Assembly: GCF_000006565.2 (NCBI RefSeq)
Contig: NC_031479.1
Coordinates: 5,110,289-5,174,288, forward strand
Source: Toxoplasma gondii ME49
Lineage: Eukaryota; Apicomplexa; Conoidasida; Eucoccidiorida; Sarcocystidae
Length of the DNA stretch: 64,000 nucleotides
Direction of reading: 5' to 3'
Shown: one piece after another, positions 20,901 to 32,800 of the stretch
Position numbering within the stretch: the first letter of the stretch is position 1
How the letters are laid out: every line of letters starts with the position of its first letter
The notes under the pieces: model-generated
Databases searched by the model: none
Told to the model about the DNA's origin: nothing
The model's input: only the letters and a program-made list of their open reading frames with translations
Program-made: the position numbers and the translations under genes

Positions 20901-23162
20901 TACGCACTTGGCGTCCTGGTGAGAAGCAGAAGGAGGAGACTTTAGATGTTGGTTTTTGAGTTCCACGTCGCGAATGTCGTTTCCCTTCTCCATCTCCTCC
21001 TCTCCCGTTCTCTCCCCGCTTTGGCTTCTCTCCTCTCCTCTCCGCTCTTCCCCCTTCTACGGACTGAGAACGGCTTCCTTTCCGCGTCTTCGTTCCTCTG
21101 GTCCATGAAGTGTTGTTCGTTTTGCACAGCGCGGTTTTCCTTTGTGGCCTCCATTTTCTCTTCCTCCAGTTTCGTTCTTTTGCCTTCTTCCGTAGAGCAC
21201 GAGACCAGGTGTGGGCCTTCCCGAGAACAAGCCGCGGTATCTGATGGGCGTCGGCTATCCCCTCGACATCGTCGTTTGCGTCGCGCTTGGCTGCGACATG
21301 TTCGACTGTGTGTACCCCTGTCGGACGGCGCGCTTCGGCACCGCCCTCGTTCGAGAGCAGGGTGGCGTCCTCAGGATCAAGCAGACAAAGTACAAGCTGG
21401 ACCTCAGGTAATCGAGAAGAGAGCCAAGGATGCCGCGAGGGGAAAAACGTTCAGGGGAGAGAGGAAAACCTTTTAGGGGAGAGAGGAAAAACGTTCAGGG
21501 GAGAGAGGAAAGCGGAGCTAGCGGTGAGGGCCGACAAGGGAAGGGACGCAAGGTGGGCAGAAACAGAGAGAATGGTGAGCGAGATTCGAGGGGGACGGCG
21601 ACGCGATGCACACGCCTGCAGAAAGCGACGAAAGAGCTGGAGAGCAGCCCGCCGAGAAAGAGAGAGAGAAACGGGGACGCGAGAAAGAAGAACAGAGGCG
21701 AAAGGAGAGAGAAGGAGAACCAGCGAAGGAAGGAAAGGACGAGAGGAGGGCAGGTGCAGAGAGAACTCCAGGAATTCTGCATGTGAAAATCAGAAGTCGA
21801 GAAACGCAGGTGCCGAGCGTGGATACACCGCCTTCTTTTCTGGTCCGAAGACAAGCTGGTGTGCCTGTGTTCTCGAGAGAGTTTCCGTGCTTTGCTCCTC
21901 GGTTTCTTGTCTTCCTCTTTCATTCATCTGTTCTCGTTCTCTTCCTGAGTTTCTCTGGCTCCGCATGCAGGCCTCTGGACGCCACCTGCGGCTGCTACAC
22001 CTGCCGCAACTACACGCGCGCCTTCCTCCACGCGTCTTTTGGGAAAGTAGGCTCCCTCGCTGTCTCTCTTCTCCTCTCTTCTTCTCTCTCCTCTCCTTTT
22101 TAGTGTCGCGCTTCCACTCTCTCCAAGTAATTAGATCTGTTCAAGATTCGGTGTATCTGTCCATGCGTATATATGCAGGCTCCTAGGAGTGTACTTTATT
22201 CTCCGCTTCTCGTCCCCTCTCCTCCTTCGTTCTTTCTGTTCCGTGCTGTGTCCTCGATCTCGACTTCCTCTCTGTTCAGTTCCGTAGTTCTTTGCCTGTG
22301 CATTGTTTACGTCTCTTCCAGTGCCGCCCTCTCTCTCCGTCCTGCGACATCCGCGTCTGCCCAAAATCTCCCGGGGGTCAATTTCTATCGCTCTGTCGAC
22401 CTGCCCCCTCCTGGCTGCCGCCTCCTCCGTGTCGCTCTCAAATGTCTGCCTGCCTTTTGCGGCGCCTTCGTCAGTCGCCGTCTCCTGTGGCTTTGAGCTC
22501 TCTGCCAGCGTCGGCGTTGCACTCTGACGTTTATTTCATCTTCTTCTCCGTGGGATCTCCTCTTCAGCAGTCTATGCACTGTGCAGCAGGATTCATGAGA
22601 CCCCTCTGCGGCGCCCGAAGCGAACTGAAGGGACTGAATCGGTTTCGAGCTCGTTGAATTTCAAGAAATATCGCCAGCCTGTTCCTTCCCTCTGCATCCA
22701 AGTTGTGCTCCGTGTGTCTGCGGTTTCTCTTGCGTTTTTCAGATGCCCTCAGTGTCTCAACTGCTCACCATCCACAACCTCTTTTTCATGCAGTCCCTCT
22801 GCCTCGACATGCAGAGAGCGATTGCTGCAGGGACGTTCCCTGCCTTCGTTCGTTCCTTCCTTCTTCAACTCTTTCCTCCCGCCGACAGAGACCGCGCAGA
22901 GAAGAGGGGAAGAAAGGCAGAAGCAACCGGAGAGAAGAGTGATGGGGGGTGCGAACAGCCGAGCCTCGAAGAGCACAAGAGCAAAGGGCAGCGGGGGTTG
23001 AAGGCGGAGGCGAAACCGCGCGAGTGTGGAACTGCCTCGCCTTTCCACGGCGCCAACGGGGAATGCAGAAATCTGTCGACTCCGCCCTCCTGGGTCCGAG
23101 ACGCGCTGCGAGCTGCAGGAATTGGAATCGACGATCTGTACCCCGCTCCTGAAAAGGACTAG
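17915..23162 (+). CDS. QTRT1: Queuine tRNA-ribosyltransferase catalytic subunit (tRNA-guanine transglycosylase)
   Basis: Six exons, all phase-consistent: 17915-19153, 19745-19845, 20044-20239, 21196-21407, 21971-22046, 22743-23162; 747 residues. The enzyme swaps guanine for queuine at the wobble base of GUN-anticodon tRNAs. Visible hallmarks: [31 protein letters not shown] with the general acid/base Asp309; [41 protein letters not shown] with nucleophile Asp549; and the zinc site CGCYTC (Cys589, Cys591, Cys594) with a nearby His603. Bacterial and human enzymes are about 375-405 residues. The excess is an acidic/Ser-rich insertion of ~170 residues after LQLIHEE, a second of ~70 residues after REEGVAF that contains three copies of an 8-residue EEKEERGE repeat, and a Lys/Glu-rich insertion near the C-terminus. 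The partner subunit QTRT2 is not in the window. The ATG at 17915 is followed by a Ser/Pro leader. Confidence 0.94.
21425..21512. repeat. Short tandem repeat in a TGT intron
   Basis: Three imperfect copies of a ~26-bp GA-rich unit (GGGGAGAGAGGAAAAACG...) lie just after the fourth exon of the transglycosylase gene. Confidence 0.85.
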
Positions 23163-24408
23163 CGGCGAAATAGAACGCGGCCTCGCCGGTGGCGCAGCGC
23201 TTACACGGCGGCAGACCGACTCTCGCCTCTTGTGCAGGTCAAAAGGCGCTCCTGGAGAAGATCCGAACGGCCGCTGGGAGTTACACCGATCTCAGAGTCA
23301 GGAAACGGGGGACGGGGCAGGAGGAAGGGAGAGCGACGCAGCTGGAAAAGAAGGACGAAGAAACCTGGTAATAATGCTTGTCAAGTTCCTTGTATCTATT
23401 TAGCTCTCACATGGAATAGATTTAAAGTATCTCCGAACATATCTTTACTATAGAAGACGTGACACTGAGAGGACGCGGACGGCGACTCATGCATCCACTG
23501 GAGAGATCGCGGTGGGGAGGAGAGAAAAAAGAGCAGCGGGAAGCAAGAAGGCAGCAAATGTGGAGGAAAGAGCAACAGAAGCTGAAGAAACACCGCACAG
23601 GTTGTGCAGCAAGTGAGGGGCTCGGGTCGAATGCCTTTTCAACACCGGATGCAAGGCTGAAAAACACCATTCGGATATTCTCGCCGCTTTCTGCCCAGCT
23701 GCGAAGCGAGCAGACGAAAGTAAACGTGCAGGAGAAAGAAGTGCGAGACAGGACAAGACCGTCGATTGGCTTTCACGAGGGCAAACGGAGCGGCGCCTAT
23801 TGCCGGTCCGGTGTATGTACACCCCCCTTCTCGCGGCTGAGACCGCTCCGGTGTATGTACACCCCAGAAGTGGCGGCTGGGAAGACGTCTAGGCATGGTC
23901 TTTTATCGCATTTGCCTCTGGTAGGAACTGAACCGGTTTCTTTTTTCGACGTTGTCCGAAAGTGTACAATACAAGATTGTTGGTCTTTCGCTTCTTGTAC
24001 GAGCAGCATTTGAATCGACATTGGTGTCTTTGTGAAACAACGACAAGACTGGTGATCTGAGCGTCCAGAGAGCTTTCAGCGGGTGGAAACATCGTCGTAT
24101 TTCCGCTCGTTTCTGAGAGACGAGTAATTTTTCATGCTCCCGCTGAGCTCTCGACCCGCCCGTGCGTGGTTTCCAAAAAGCCACCTTTGTCAAATCTCTT
24201 ACTGTTGAAAAACAGACTCGACACGCACAACCTTTCTGGAATCCAAAAGGACTTTCCCTCACGAAACAAATTCTCCCTAAACATTTTGCGGAGGTCTCTC
24301 CTCTCTTCTATCTCTCTCGCTTCTTCTCTTATGTCTCTCCTCCTTGTGCCCTTTTGTCTCTCCTTGTTCTCCTCTGTCTCCTCTTCCGCCTCTCCTTCTC
24401 TCCTTTTT
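23163..24408. other. Convergent intergenic region (3' UTRs)
   Basis: It lies between the 3' ends of the transglycosylase (plus) and ribosomal protein S15 (minus) genes. It contains two copies, 40 bp apart, of the palindromic motif GGTGTATGTACACC (23,810-23,824 and 23,850-23,864). No coding exon is supported. Confidence 0.5.
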
Positions 24409-25073
24409 TCAGTCATGTCGCTCTCCAGCTCTGCCTTCTGTGCCATCCTCGGAAGGGTCTGGAGCCGCGCCTGTGTGTTCCAGGAGCGCTGCATGCGATC
24501 GGACGACCTTCAGCGAAGCTGCGAAGGCGCGCGTGACTTCTGAGGCGGCCGCATCCCTGAAAAAAAATCAAGTTCTCCTCCAAGTTGTGTCAACAGAGTC
24601 GGAAAATGCAAATGGACGAAAATGCCGAAAAACCTTACGAGAACAACGCACTAAAACTCGAAGCCAGCCCAAACACAAAATACTGCAGATTTTTTTCGAA
24701 GGCTTAAAGACAAAAACATACATACACGTATGTATAAATGTATTTGCATATATGCATATATCCTTTTCTGATTTATGAATATATGTATTCTATAACCGTC
24801 CCTGGATGTCTTCTGCATGTGCAGTATCTAGCGATACATTCATGGCGAGAGGTCGAAGAAGTATTTCGAAGAACAGATGTCCATCTGTGCATCAGTAAAT
24901 AGACGCACAGATACGTTTCTGTATATGAAAAGGTTTCCTTTGGCGAAACGGTTTTGTGCGTCATTTAATGCCTGTCTTGATCGACAGTGCCTAAACCATG
25001 ACCACTCTCGGTCTCAGCATCTTTCTCTAAATTCCACTGTATTTACCCCTGCATGCATGTCTAAGTAAATACG

Positions 25074-25105
<32 letters not shown>

Positions 25106-28100
25106 AACGAGAAACAGCCGCCCGTTTGTAAGCAATGAAGAACGTTTGAGTTACCAGTCTTCATGTCCATTTGAAACTCCCGTACTCTGCAGAAGTTTCT
25201 AAAAGAGACCCTGCGGAAAAGAGGTACTTCCAGACTTTTTCTGTGCCCACGCAGCCTTGTGACTTGCCTTCTCCGCTGTCTCTGCTCCAGCGCCGCCGAC
25301 GCGAGGCGTCGTTCTCGCTCTTTTCGAGCCTTTAGCTTCGGACCTCGTTTGACAGAGGTGAAACATGCGTATTGCAGTCTCTTGTCGAACTTCGCTGCAC
25401 TCCCTGAAATGCGAGAGAGGAAACGGAGACAGAAAGTTAGAAAAAAGAAGACAACGCAGAGAGCGCCTGAACAAGGAGATACACTTGCGCGATTTAGCCG
25501 AGGGGGCAAAAACGGCGTCGAGAGGAAGAGAAAGAGGATTCGCTTTGTTCTGAGGTGGGGAGAAAGAAGAGACTAGCAGCGAAATGAGCAAAGACACTCA
25601 GCATGCGAAGGGTACGGGGGACAAGAGGCCAGCGAGGAGAAGAGAAGGGCAGAACTGAAACAGTTCACGACGAGAAAGACTGGAACGAAATTTGGACTTT
25701 TCCAGCTTGCTTCTTCCCTTCTGCTTGCGAGGTCCTCTGTCACCGCTCGCCGTGCTGCCTCACCAGCTGTGCGTACACCCGAGGAGACGCGATGTGAAAA
25801 ACGAGGGAAGAAGAAAACGAGAAGGAAAAGCAAATGAGACGAAAAGGAGAGAAAAGCGACGAAAAGAAGAAGACGCGAGGGCAGCGAAGAAGAAGAGGAG
25901 ACAAGAAACAAGAGGAGCCTACCTGGAACGACAACAGGTTTGAGGTTGAGAGCACGCAGAACGCGAAGGTATGTCTCAGGTTTCTTCCGCGCGAGATACT
26001 GCAAATGCCTGGAGCGAAAAGAGACACAGTCTGAAGCAGTAACCGAGGACTCAGAAACAGAGTCAGAGGCTCGCCAGCTCGCTTCTTTTTCAAGACATTC
26101 CATGCAGCGTCTGAGGTCGTTATTACATTGATACGGAGAATAACAGGAGTCCCAGCTTCGATACTGAGTATGCGGGAGAAGAAACAGACGAAAGTGAAGC
26201 CGAAGGAGAGTGCAAAGAGGGGACAGGCGAAGGCAAAGAAAGAGAAGATGGAGACGAAAGGGAAGCAGAAGGCGGAGACAGACGAAGGAGCAAACGATGC
26301 GAGGAGAAGACGGAGATCGACCAGAGAAACACAACTTCGCCGATTCGTTTGTCTCACTTTCGTCTTCGAACGACGAGGGCTCTGAGTCCGCGGACGCAAG
26401 AAAGATCCTTTCGGTGGCGGACCATATGTTGAGTGAGGTAATTTATTCTCGCAGTGAGGGACGCCACCTGGAAGCCCTCGCTTCCGCAGTCGGCCTCGTG
26501 CAGGCGAAAGCCCCGCCGGTAGTGTGCCTTCAGGAACTCCTGCTGGAAAGGCTGGAGCAAGAAAGAAGAAACGAAAACAGGTGAAAAACAGGGAAAATAC
26601 ACAACCAGGATGCCGGAAGAAGGTACGCGAGACCCCCAAAAGCACTCACGCAAGGACCGTGGACACAACCAGTTGAAAAAGAGAAAAACGACAAGTGCGA
26701 AAACAATCAAAAGAACTCTCAATACTTTCACCGACATCTCCCCCACATACATATGCATATATATGTATATATATGTATATATATAAAGATATATATATAT
26801 ATATACATAAGGATATATATAAGGAAATACATGGATATGTACATTTGTGCTAACACTGCACAGATCTCGATGAATGTACACAGGAGGGCATGTCCATAGA
26901 GGCAGGGGTGATTGTCGGTAGGCAATCACAGACACAAGGGCAATGAAAGATGGAAACCGAAGCAAATACATGAGTGCATATCACTCCGATTCGCTAGCCA
27001 GAGGGCAGCCGAGTGCAGACGCATGCGCAAGAAAGTAACAGCAGATGGACAAAGGTCACTATCTCTGGAAGAAGTCACTCGAAGATCCAGTCGGAAAATA
27101 CAAGAAAACGAATGACGAGGGACGAACAAGAGGCCGAGAAGCGAGAACTCGCTCCTTTATGAGGTTAGAGAAAAAGGCAAACACAGAGAGAAGCCTCACT
27201 CCCGATGGATCTAAGTCTTTGTAATCAACTTCCCAAGCCTGGTGAGCCCGTTGACCGTCCTCTGCTGCATTTGCCAGTGCGTCCAGGTCGAGACTTTCAT
27301 CGAAAAGGACGTTTTTCAGTGCCTTCGAAAGACGAAGACGTTTCTCATTCTCCTCTGCTTCCTTCTCTCCTTCTTCACCTTCCGCTTCCTTCTCTTCTTT
27401 CTGCCCTTCTTTCTCGTCTTCTTTCGCGTCTTCTTTCTTCTTCTTCTCGTCCTTGGTGTTCCTTGTTCCGTCCTCTTCCTTCTCATCTACTTCCTCTGGA
27501 GAGTCTTTTCGCCGCTTCCTGTTTCTCCGTTTCTCTTGCTTCTGGCGGGTGCTTCTGTCTCCCGCGTCTCCTCGATCCTGACTCTCGAGTGCCTTCTCGC
27601 TTCCCGGTTCTTCGCGTTTCTCGGTTTCGAGGGAGATCTGGAGTCCAGAAGGCTTCGCCGCCCAGCGCCGCGCGGCAGTTGCCGAAGCAAGCAAAGAGTC
27701 GATGAGCGAGAAGGCGAAGTTCCTTGGCCGCGCCGCCGGCCGCGTCTCGCCGGCGGATGGACACTGACCTGGCCAGGTGACGAGGGCCAGCGGTGCGGCG
27801 AGCAGCGGGGGCGCCGCAGTGGACCGCAGAGGGCCGGCGGCGCAGCTTGAAGAAGGCGGAGAAGAACGCTTTTCGAGGAAGGACGAAACGACACAGAGAG
27901 GCGAGGGAAAGCAGCCAGACACGAGTGAGGCTGGCGAAAAGGACAGGCAAGGCGCGACAGAATCTCTCGCAAGAGAGGACGCTGCAGAGAGGAAGGCAGA
28001 AGGTCGAGAACAAACAAAACCGGTCGGCGAAAAAAATGACGGCGCAGCCACCGGAGATGCGCGCCGGACCGCCCGCGAAGAACGAACAGGCGAGGCTCCG

Positions 28101-28675
28101 ACAAAGAATGGCGACAGAGAAACGAGGAGAACAGAACAGAGAAGCACCCGCGAAAACGAGGAGACAACTTCAGCAGCCGTTCGCCTCTTGATTGCGCGAC
28201 CAGCAGGATACACAGAGGTGACCGACGAGGTAGAGGAAGAAAGCGAGACAGACACAGACGAAGAAACTGCAGAAGAAGACTCAGCGCAACAGGCGGAAGG
28301 CCGACAGTATGGGGAAGGAAGGAAAGAACGAATCTGTGACGAACAAGACAAGGAACCAGACGAGGAACGCGTCAAATCTGACGAAGAAGAAACACACACT
28401 AACGAACGAGAAAGACAAATGGAAGACGACATGACTTGTGAAGAAGAGGAAGACGCCGAAGAGAAATGAGAGGACGAAGGGGGCGACGATCGAAGAGAGG
28501 ATGACAGGGAAGGAGATGGAGAGACGGAAGAGGATGAGGAAGGAGATGGAGAGACGGAAGAGGATGGGGAAGGAGATGGAGAGACGGAAGAGGATGGGGA
28601 AGGAGATGAAGACGAAATTGTCTCAGCTCGCTCCCAGAGAGCCCTGGGTGCCGAGAGCGGGCAGTCGCGCTCCAT
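24409..28675 (-). CDS. Organellar ribosomal protein uS15 with ~490-residue N-terminal extension
   Basis: Minus-strand exons 27200-28675, 26358-26551 and 25923-26008, then one from 25403, are phase-consistent. Exons 2 and 3 carry the S15 fold: HEADCGSEGFQVASLTARIN, LTQHMVRHRKDLSCVRGL, RRRKHLQYLARKKPETYLR, matching bacterial S15 and its 16S rRNA-binding loop. A ~490-residue extension precedes it: a 10-residue Ser/Pro repeat, Ser-rich segments, then a strongly acidic Lys/Glu block ending ALKNVLFDESLDLDALANAA. After S15 come ~90 basic residues (KRGPKLKARKERERR). The 3' end is not settled: exon 4 may end at donor GTAACT (25,154) and a coding-like terminal exon lies at 24,409-24,556 (starts DAAASEVTRAFAASLK), but that join needs a different phase from the one I read. 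A bacterial-type S15 encoded in the nucleus implies the mitochondrial or apicoplast ribosome; I cannot tell which. A later Met (MSSSICLSRSLVCVSS) could be the true start of a targeting sequence. Confidence 0.76.
25073..25101. repeat. (TA)n microsatellite
   Basis: About 14 TA units just downstream of the likely fourth S15 exon, probably in an intron or the 3' UTR. Confidence 0.95.
26753..26826. repeat. TA-rich microsatellite
   Basis: Interrupted (TA)n in the first intron of the S15 gene. Confidence 0.95.
28496..28610. repeat. 30-bp tandem repeat, about 3.5 copies
   Basis: The unit, with core GGAAGGAGATGGAGAGACGG, encodes a 10-residue Ser/Pro repeat in the N-terminal extension of the S15 protein on the minus strand. 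If the true start is downstream, it would lie in the 5' UTR. Confidence 0.92.
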
Positions 28676-29845
28676 GCGGGATGGAGGCGGATGACAGATA
28701 CAAACCTTTTTCTCTCTCTACGAATGAAAGAAGAAATCGCAACGAAGAGCGAAGGGGAGGGGAGAGAAAAGAGAAGCAAAACATGGGGAAAGAAGGAAAA
28801 AGAGACTGAAGATTACCAAGGAAGAAGACGAAGGAAGAAGACAAAGAAGAGACGGAATGAAGACACGGGAAGAAGACAGAGGGAGAAGGGAGAGAAGAGA
28901 GGAGACTCCTTGTGCCGAAGCTGTGTTTGTTTCTGTCCTCCCTTCTTTTGTCTTTCAACTGCTTTTCTCTCCAACTTTCTATCGTGAGAGAGAGGAACAA
29001 CTCAAAATATGGCGAGAAACATCGCAGACATGGAGCCGAACAAGAGATCGACGCCTGCAGGAAGGCGAAGGCAGAGTCTTTCCACCTCTTTTCTCTGAAT
29101 TCTCTTTGTCAGTTTCTGCTCAAACGTTCTCGAAGAAAGAGGCTGTTGTGTCTCGTGAAAATGCGGATTTTTTCGTCGATACTTGCTCCTCTACAGCCAG
29201 AAAACGCACTCTCGTGCATGCACCCGCGTGCATGCGCTAGGCAACCTTGGCTTTTTCTACGGAATCTCTTCGACTCGCAATCAGTCTCTCTCCACAAAAA
29301 ACGCGCCATTTTCTCAAACTCGAGAGAACCCCCGCTCGTTCACACTTCTGCCAGCGAAGAGGAAAGAAAACTCTCCTCCCGGGTCTTCCTGGGAGACTCA
29401 CTTGTCTCTCCCAGCGTTTCCAAAGGTTGAAGGTTTCGGACTTTCGCGGCGCCTCCTTGTTTCCTTTCTTCTCTTTCGCAGCAGGAGTTTCACTTGTTTT
29501 ATAGGGGAAATACGTCGGTGGATTGGCAACAAATACCTACATGCGTTCGTACCTGTGTGCATACATACATGCATACATGCATACATACATGCATATATAC
29601 GTAGATATACACGCATGCATACACAAATACATGTGCACATGGATATTAATGTGTAGAGATGCACGTGGTTGCGGGGCGAAGCAACCTCATCTTTTTGCGA
29701 TGAGGATTCAGCCCCAGAGAGTCTCAACTCTGCATTTCTCTTCCTTCCGTTTTACTCGTTTGTGTGTATCTGAGGAGAGTGCGACGGCCAGTCGGCGTAG
29801 CCTCATGAGTTCATTTCGAGGTGAAGAAGCGCCTGAGAGTGAGGA
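28676..29845. promoter_or_regulatory. Shared region between divergent S15 and Obg genes
   Basis: Both genes start outward from this 1.2-kb region, so it should hold both promoters. It contains a CATA/GCATGC-rich simple-sequence patch at about 29,560-29,650 and several GCATGC words (for example near 29,216-29,235). No coding exon is supported. Confidence 0.5.
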
Positions 29846-32800
29846 ATGCTCCCCTTTCGTTGGCTTCTCCATGCGATGCGAGGTCCTGGAGTCGAGCGCA
29901 GACTTGCGCGTTTGGCGCGGGCTGCTCAACGCCCGCAGAGCCGGCTGCCGCTGCTAGGAGGAACGGGAGAGAGACAGCGAGAGACTCTGTCTTGCATCTG
30001 TTCGTCTTGCATGCATTCTTCTCGTCGACGGGAGCAGCTCTATGTCCTCTCGGATTTGCCCGCGCCGTTAAAGTCCTCCCCTCCCCGACTTGGCTGTGTT
30101 CCACAGCTGTCTGTTCTTCCGGACTTCTTCGTTTCTCCTCCCTGGTTGCTCCAACTTGCATGTCTTTCTCGCCGTTCTTCTTCGTGCTCTTCCTCCTCTG
30201 TCTTCTCTTCTTCCTCTTTGTTCTCTTCCTTCTCTGTCTTCTCTCATACCTCTTTCTTTTCTTCCTCCTCTGTCTTCTCTTCCTTCTGTGTCTTCTCTCC
30301 TGCCTCTTCCTGCTCTTCGTCTTCTCCTGCTTGTCCTTCCTTTCCCTCCGTCGTTCCTTCTTTTGCTCCTGCTTCCTCTCGGTCTCCCCGCTGCGCGTCT
30401 GTTCTCCGCCTTCCTCGCCGCTTCTCGTCTTCTGCCTCGTTCGTCGACTCGCGTCTGATCCGGGTGTACGGCGGCCGCGGAGGGCCAGGCTCGTGCAGCT
30501 ACGCGAAACATGCGAAACACATCTTGGTGGGTCCGGGCATCCCCTCTGGAGGCAAGGGTGGGGACGGCGGGAGCGTCATTCTCCGGGTGGTTTCTGGGCC
30601 TCGCGGACGACCAGAGGAAGATCGTTCTGCGAGCTCGTCTTCGGCTACGGACATGTCGCGCGTTTTTTCGCTGACGAAGAAAGCCGCAAAGGCGGCGCGC
30701 GTTCAGGCTGCCGCAGCGAGTGTCTCGGGGGGCCTCGGAGGCCTTCCAGGCTGGGCCAGAGGCGAAGACGGAAGTCGCGGAGGCAAGCACCACAAGCCTG
30801 GCGAGCCGGGCAGAGACACGGTTCTCCTCGTTCCCCCCGGCTCTGTGGTATGGGAGCTTCGACCTCTGCGCTCACGTTCTCCTATCTCAAGAAACCTCGA
30901 TCCTGCACAGACAACTCGCTCTTCACTCTCCTCTCCAGCCTCCTCTCCAGTCTCATCTGCAGCCTCCTCTCCAGTCTCCTCTCCAGTCTCATCTGCAGCC
31001 TCCTCTCCAGTCTCCTCTCCAGTCTCATCTGCAGCCTCCTCTTCAGAGTCTGCAGGTCCCGCTCGTTTGCGCGCTTCTTCAGAGGCGTTTGACGGCTCCA
31101 CGTCAGAAGTTGTTTCTTCTGCGTCCTTGGCTCCAGGCTTCGCCTCCTCTCCTGATTTGCTGGATTTCGGATGTCGCTGCGAACGCCGTTTCTTGGGGGA
31201 GCTTCTGATCGGCTCTCCACCGTTGGTCGTCGCTCGCGGCGGCCGGGGGGGTCGGGGGAACTCCCGGGCGGATCCGCACCGCGCGGACTGCGGCGAGGAA
31301 GGCGAGGAGAAAGTCATTGAAGTGGAGCTGAAGTCCATCGCAGATGTTGGGCTCGTAGGATTCCCCAATGCAGGCAAGTCGAGCATTCTCGCGGCGCTCT
31401 CGAGGTGTGCTCCACGCGTCGCCTCCTTCCCCTTCACGACCACGGGCCCCAATGTCGGGAGTGTCTCCTTCGAAAACGGAGACACTCTCTCCGTCGCCGA
31501 CCTCCCAGGCCTCGTGCAGAACGCGCACCTGAATGAAGGCATGGGGCATGCCTTTCTGAGACACTGCGAGCGGACGAGTCTCCTCGTCTACGTCCTTGAC
31601 GCCAGCGGCGACTCTGCCACGGAACTCGACGCGGACCCCACAGAGCAGTCGACGGCGGAGCGAGCGGAGAAGATGGCGGACATGGGGAGCACGAAGGAGA
31701 GGGATGAAGCAGGAGAACAGCCGCAGGTAAAGGAGAAGGCGAGGGAGGAAGAGACACAAGAGAAGAAGGAGACGGAGGAAGCGACAGGGGAGAAGGAGAG
31801 CAGAGCGGGACACAGGAAGGTAGGGAGAGGCTTCGAAGGGAGAGATGGAGGTGAAAGAGAGAACGAAAACGCCGACAGAGACGAAAGGACATCAGGGGAT
31901 TTTGTGGTGGGTGAGGAGGCAAGAACTGATCGAGGGAGAGGTGCCGTGGAGAGGCCAAGATCCGCAGAAGAGCGAAATACAGTTTCGAAAGGGGAAGGCA
32001 GGCAATCGCCTTCAGGCGACGCGGAACGTTCGGAGGCCGAATCCTTGGAAGATGACCGAGACACACTTTCAGAGGACAGTCGAAAGTGGACCTCGGGAAT
32101 GCCTCGGATTCCGCGCAGCCCCGTCGACGCGTTCTTCGCCCTGTACCGGGAAGTCTGTCTCTACAGCGCAAGTTTGGCCACACGGCCCTTCATCGTTGCA
32201 GCGACAAAGTGCGACATCAGTCCAGCAAAGACTCTGGAGACAGTCGACCGTCTCTGGCGAGAACTGAACAGTCCTCACCAGCAGCGGCGCCTTGCGCGCA
32301 TGCGGCAGCTCGCGCTCGACAGACACACTTCTTCAGACCTCAACGAGACAGAAGACGCGACTGAAACTCCAAAGACATTGCACCAAACGTTTGAGCGCTT
32401 CTGCCTTCAGAGTGACAGGGAAACAGAGAACGGCCTGTCAAATCAGGAGCGAAGCAGCCGAGGACTGCAGAGAGAGGAGCAAGCGAAGAGAGAAGACGGA
32501 GAAAAGAGATCTAAGAAAGATACAAGACGCGAGAGAGAGGAGAGCGGCCTTCTTCAGCGGGATGCAGAGGTGCCGTTGCTAGCGGACGAAGCCCACTGTG
32601 AAGGCGAGGAAGATCCCAGAAAGAACGGTGGAGAAGCGATGGGTGCGGACAAGGTGCCGGGAGGGAAGCAGGTGCAAGAGAGAAAAGAAGCAAAGACGAA
32701 ATTGGCAAAGATTCAGGTTGTGGCAATCAGCGCGCGACACGGCCATGGCCTTGAGGCCCTCGCAGAAGCCATGCGGGCCGCTGTCGAGGCCCACCGTGGA

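Noticed and set aside
27777..28469. 230-codon acidic plus-strand frame
   Set aside because: Antisense shadow of the Ser/Pro-rich first exon of the S15 gene, which is tied in phase to conserved exons.
30703..31542. 279-codon minus-strand frame with Glu/Arg repeats
   Set aside because: Antisense of the Obg gene, whose motifs fix the coding strand.
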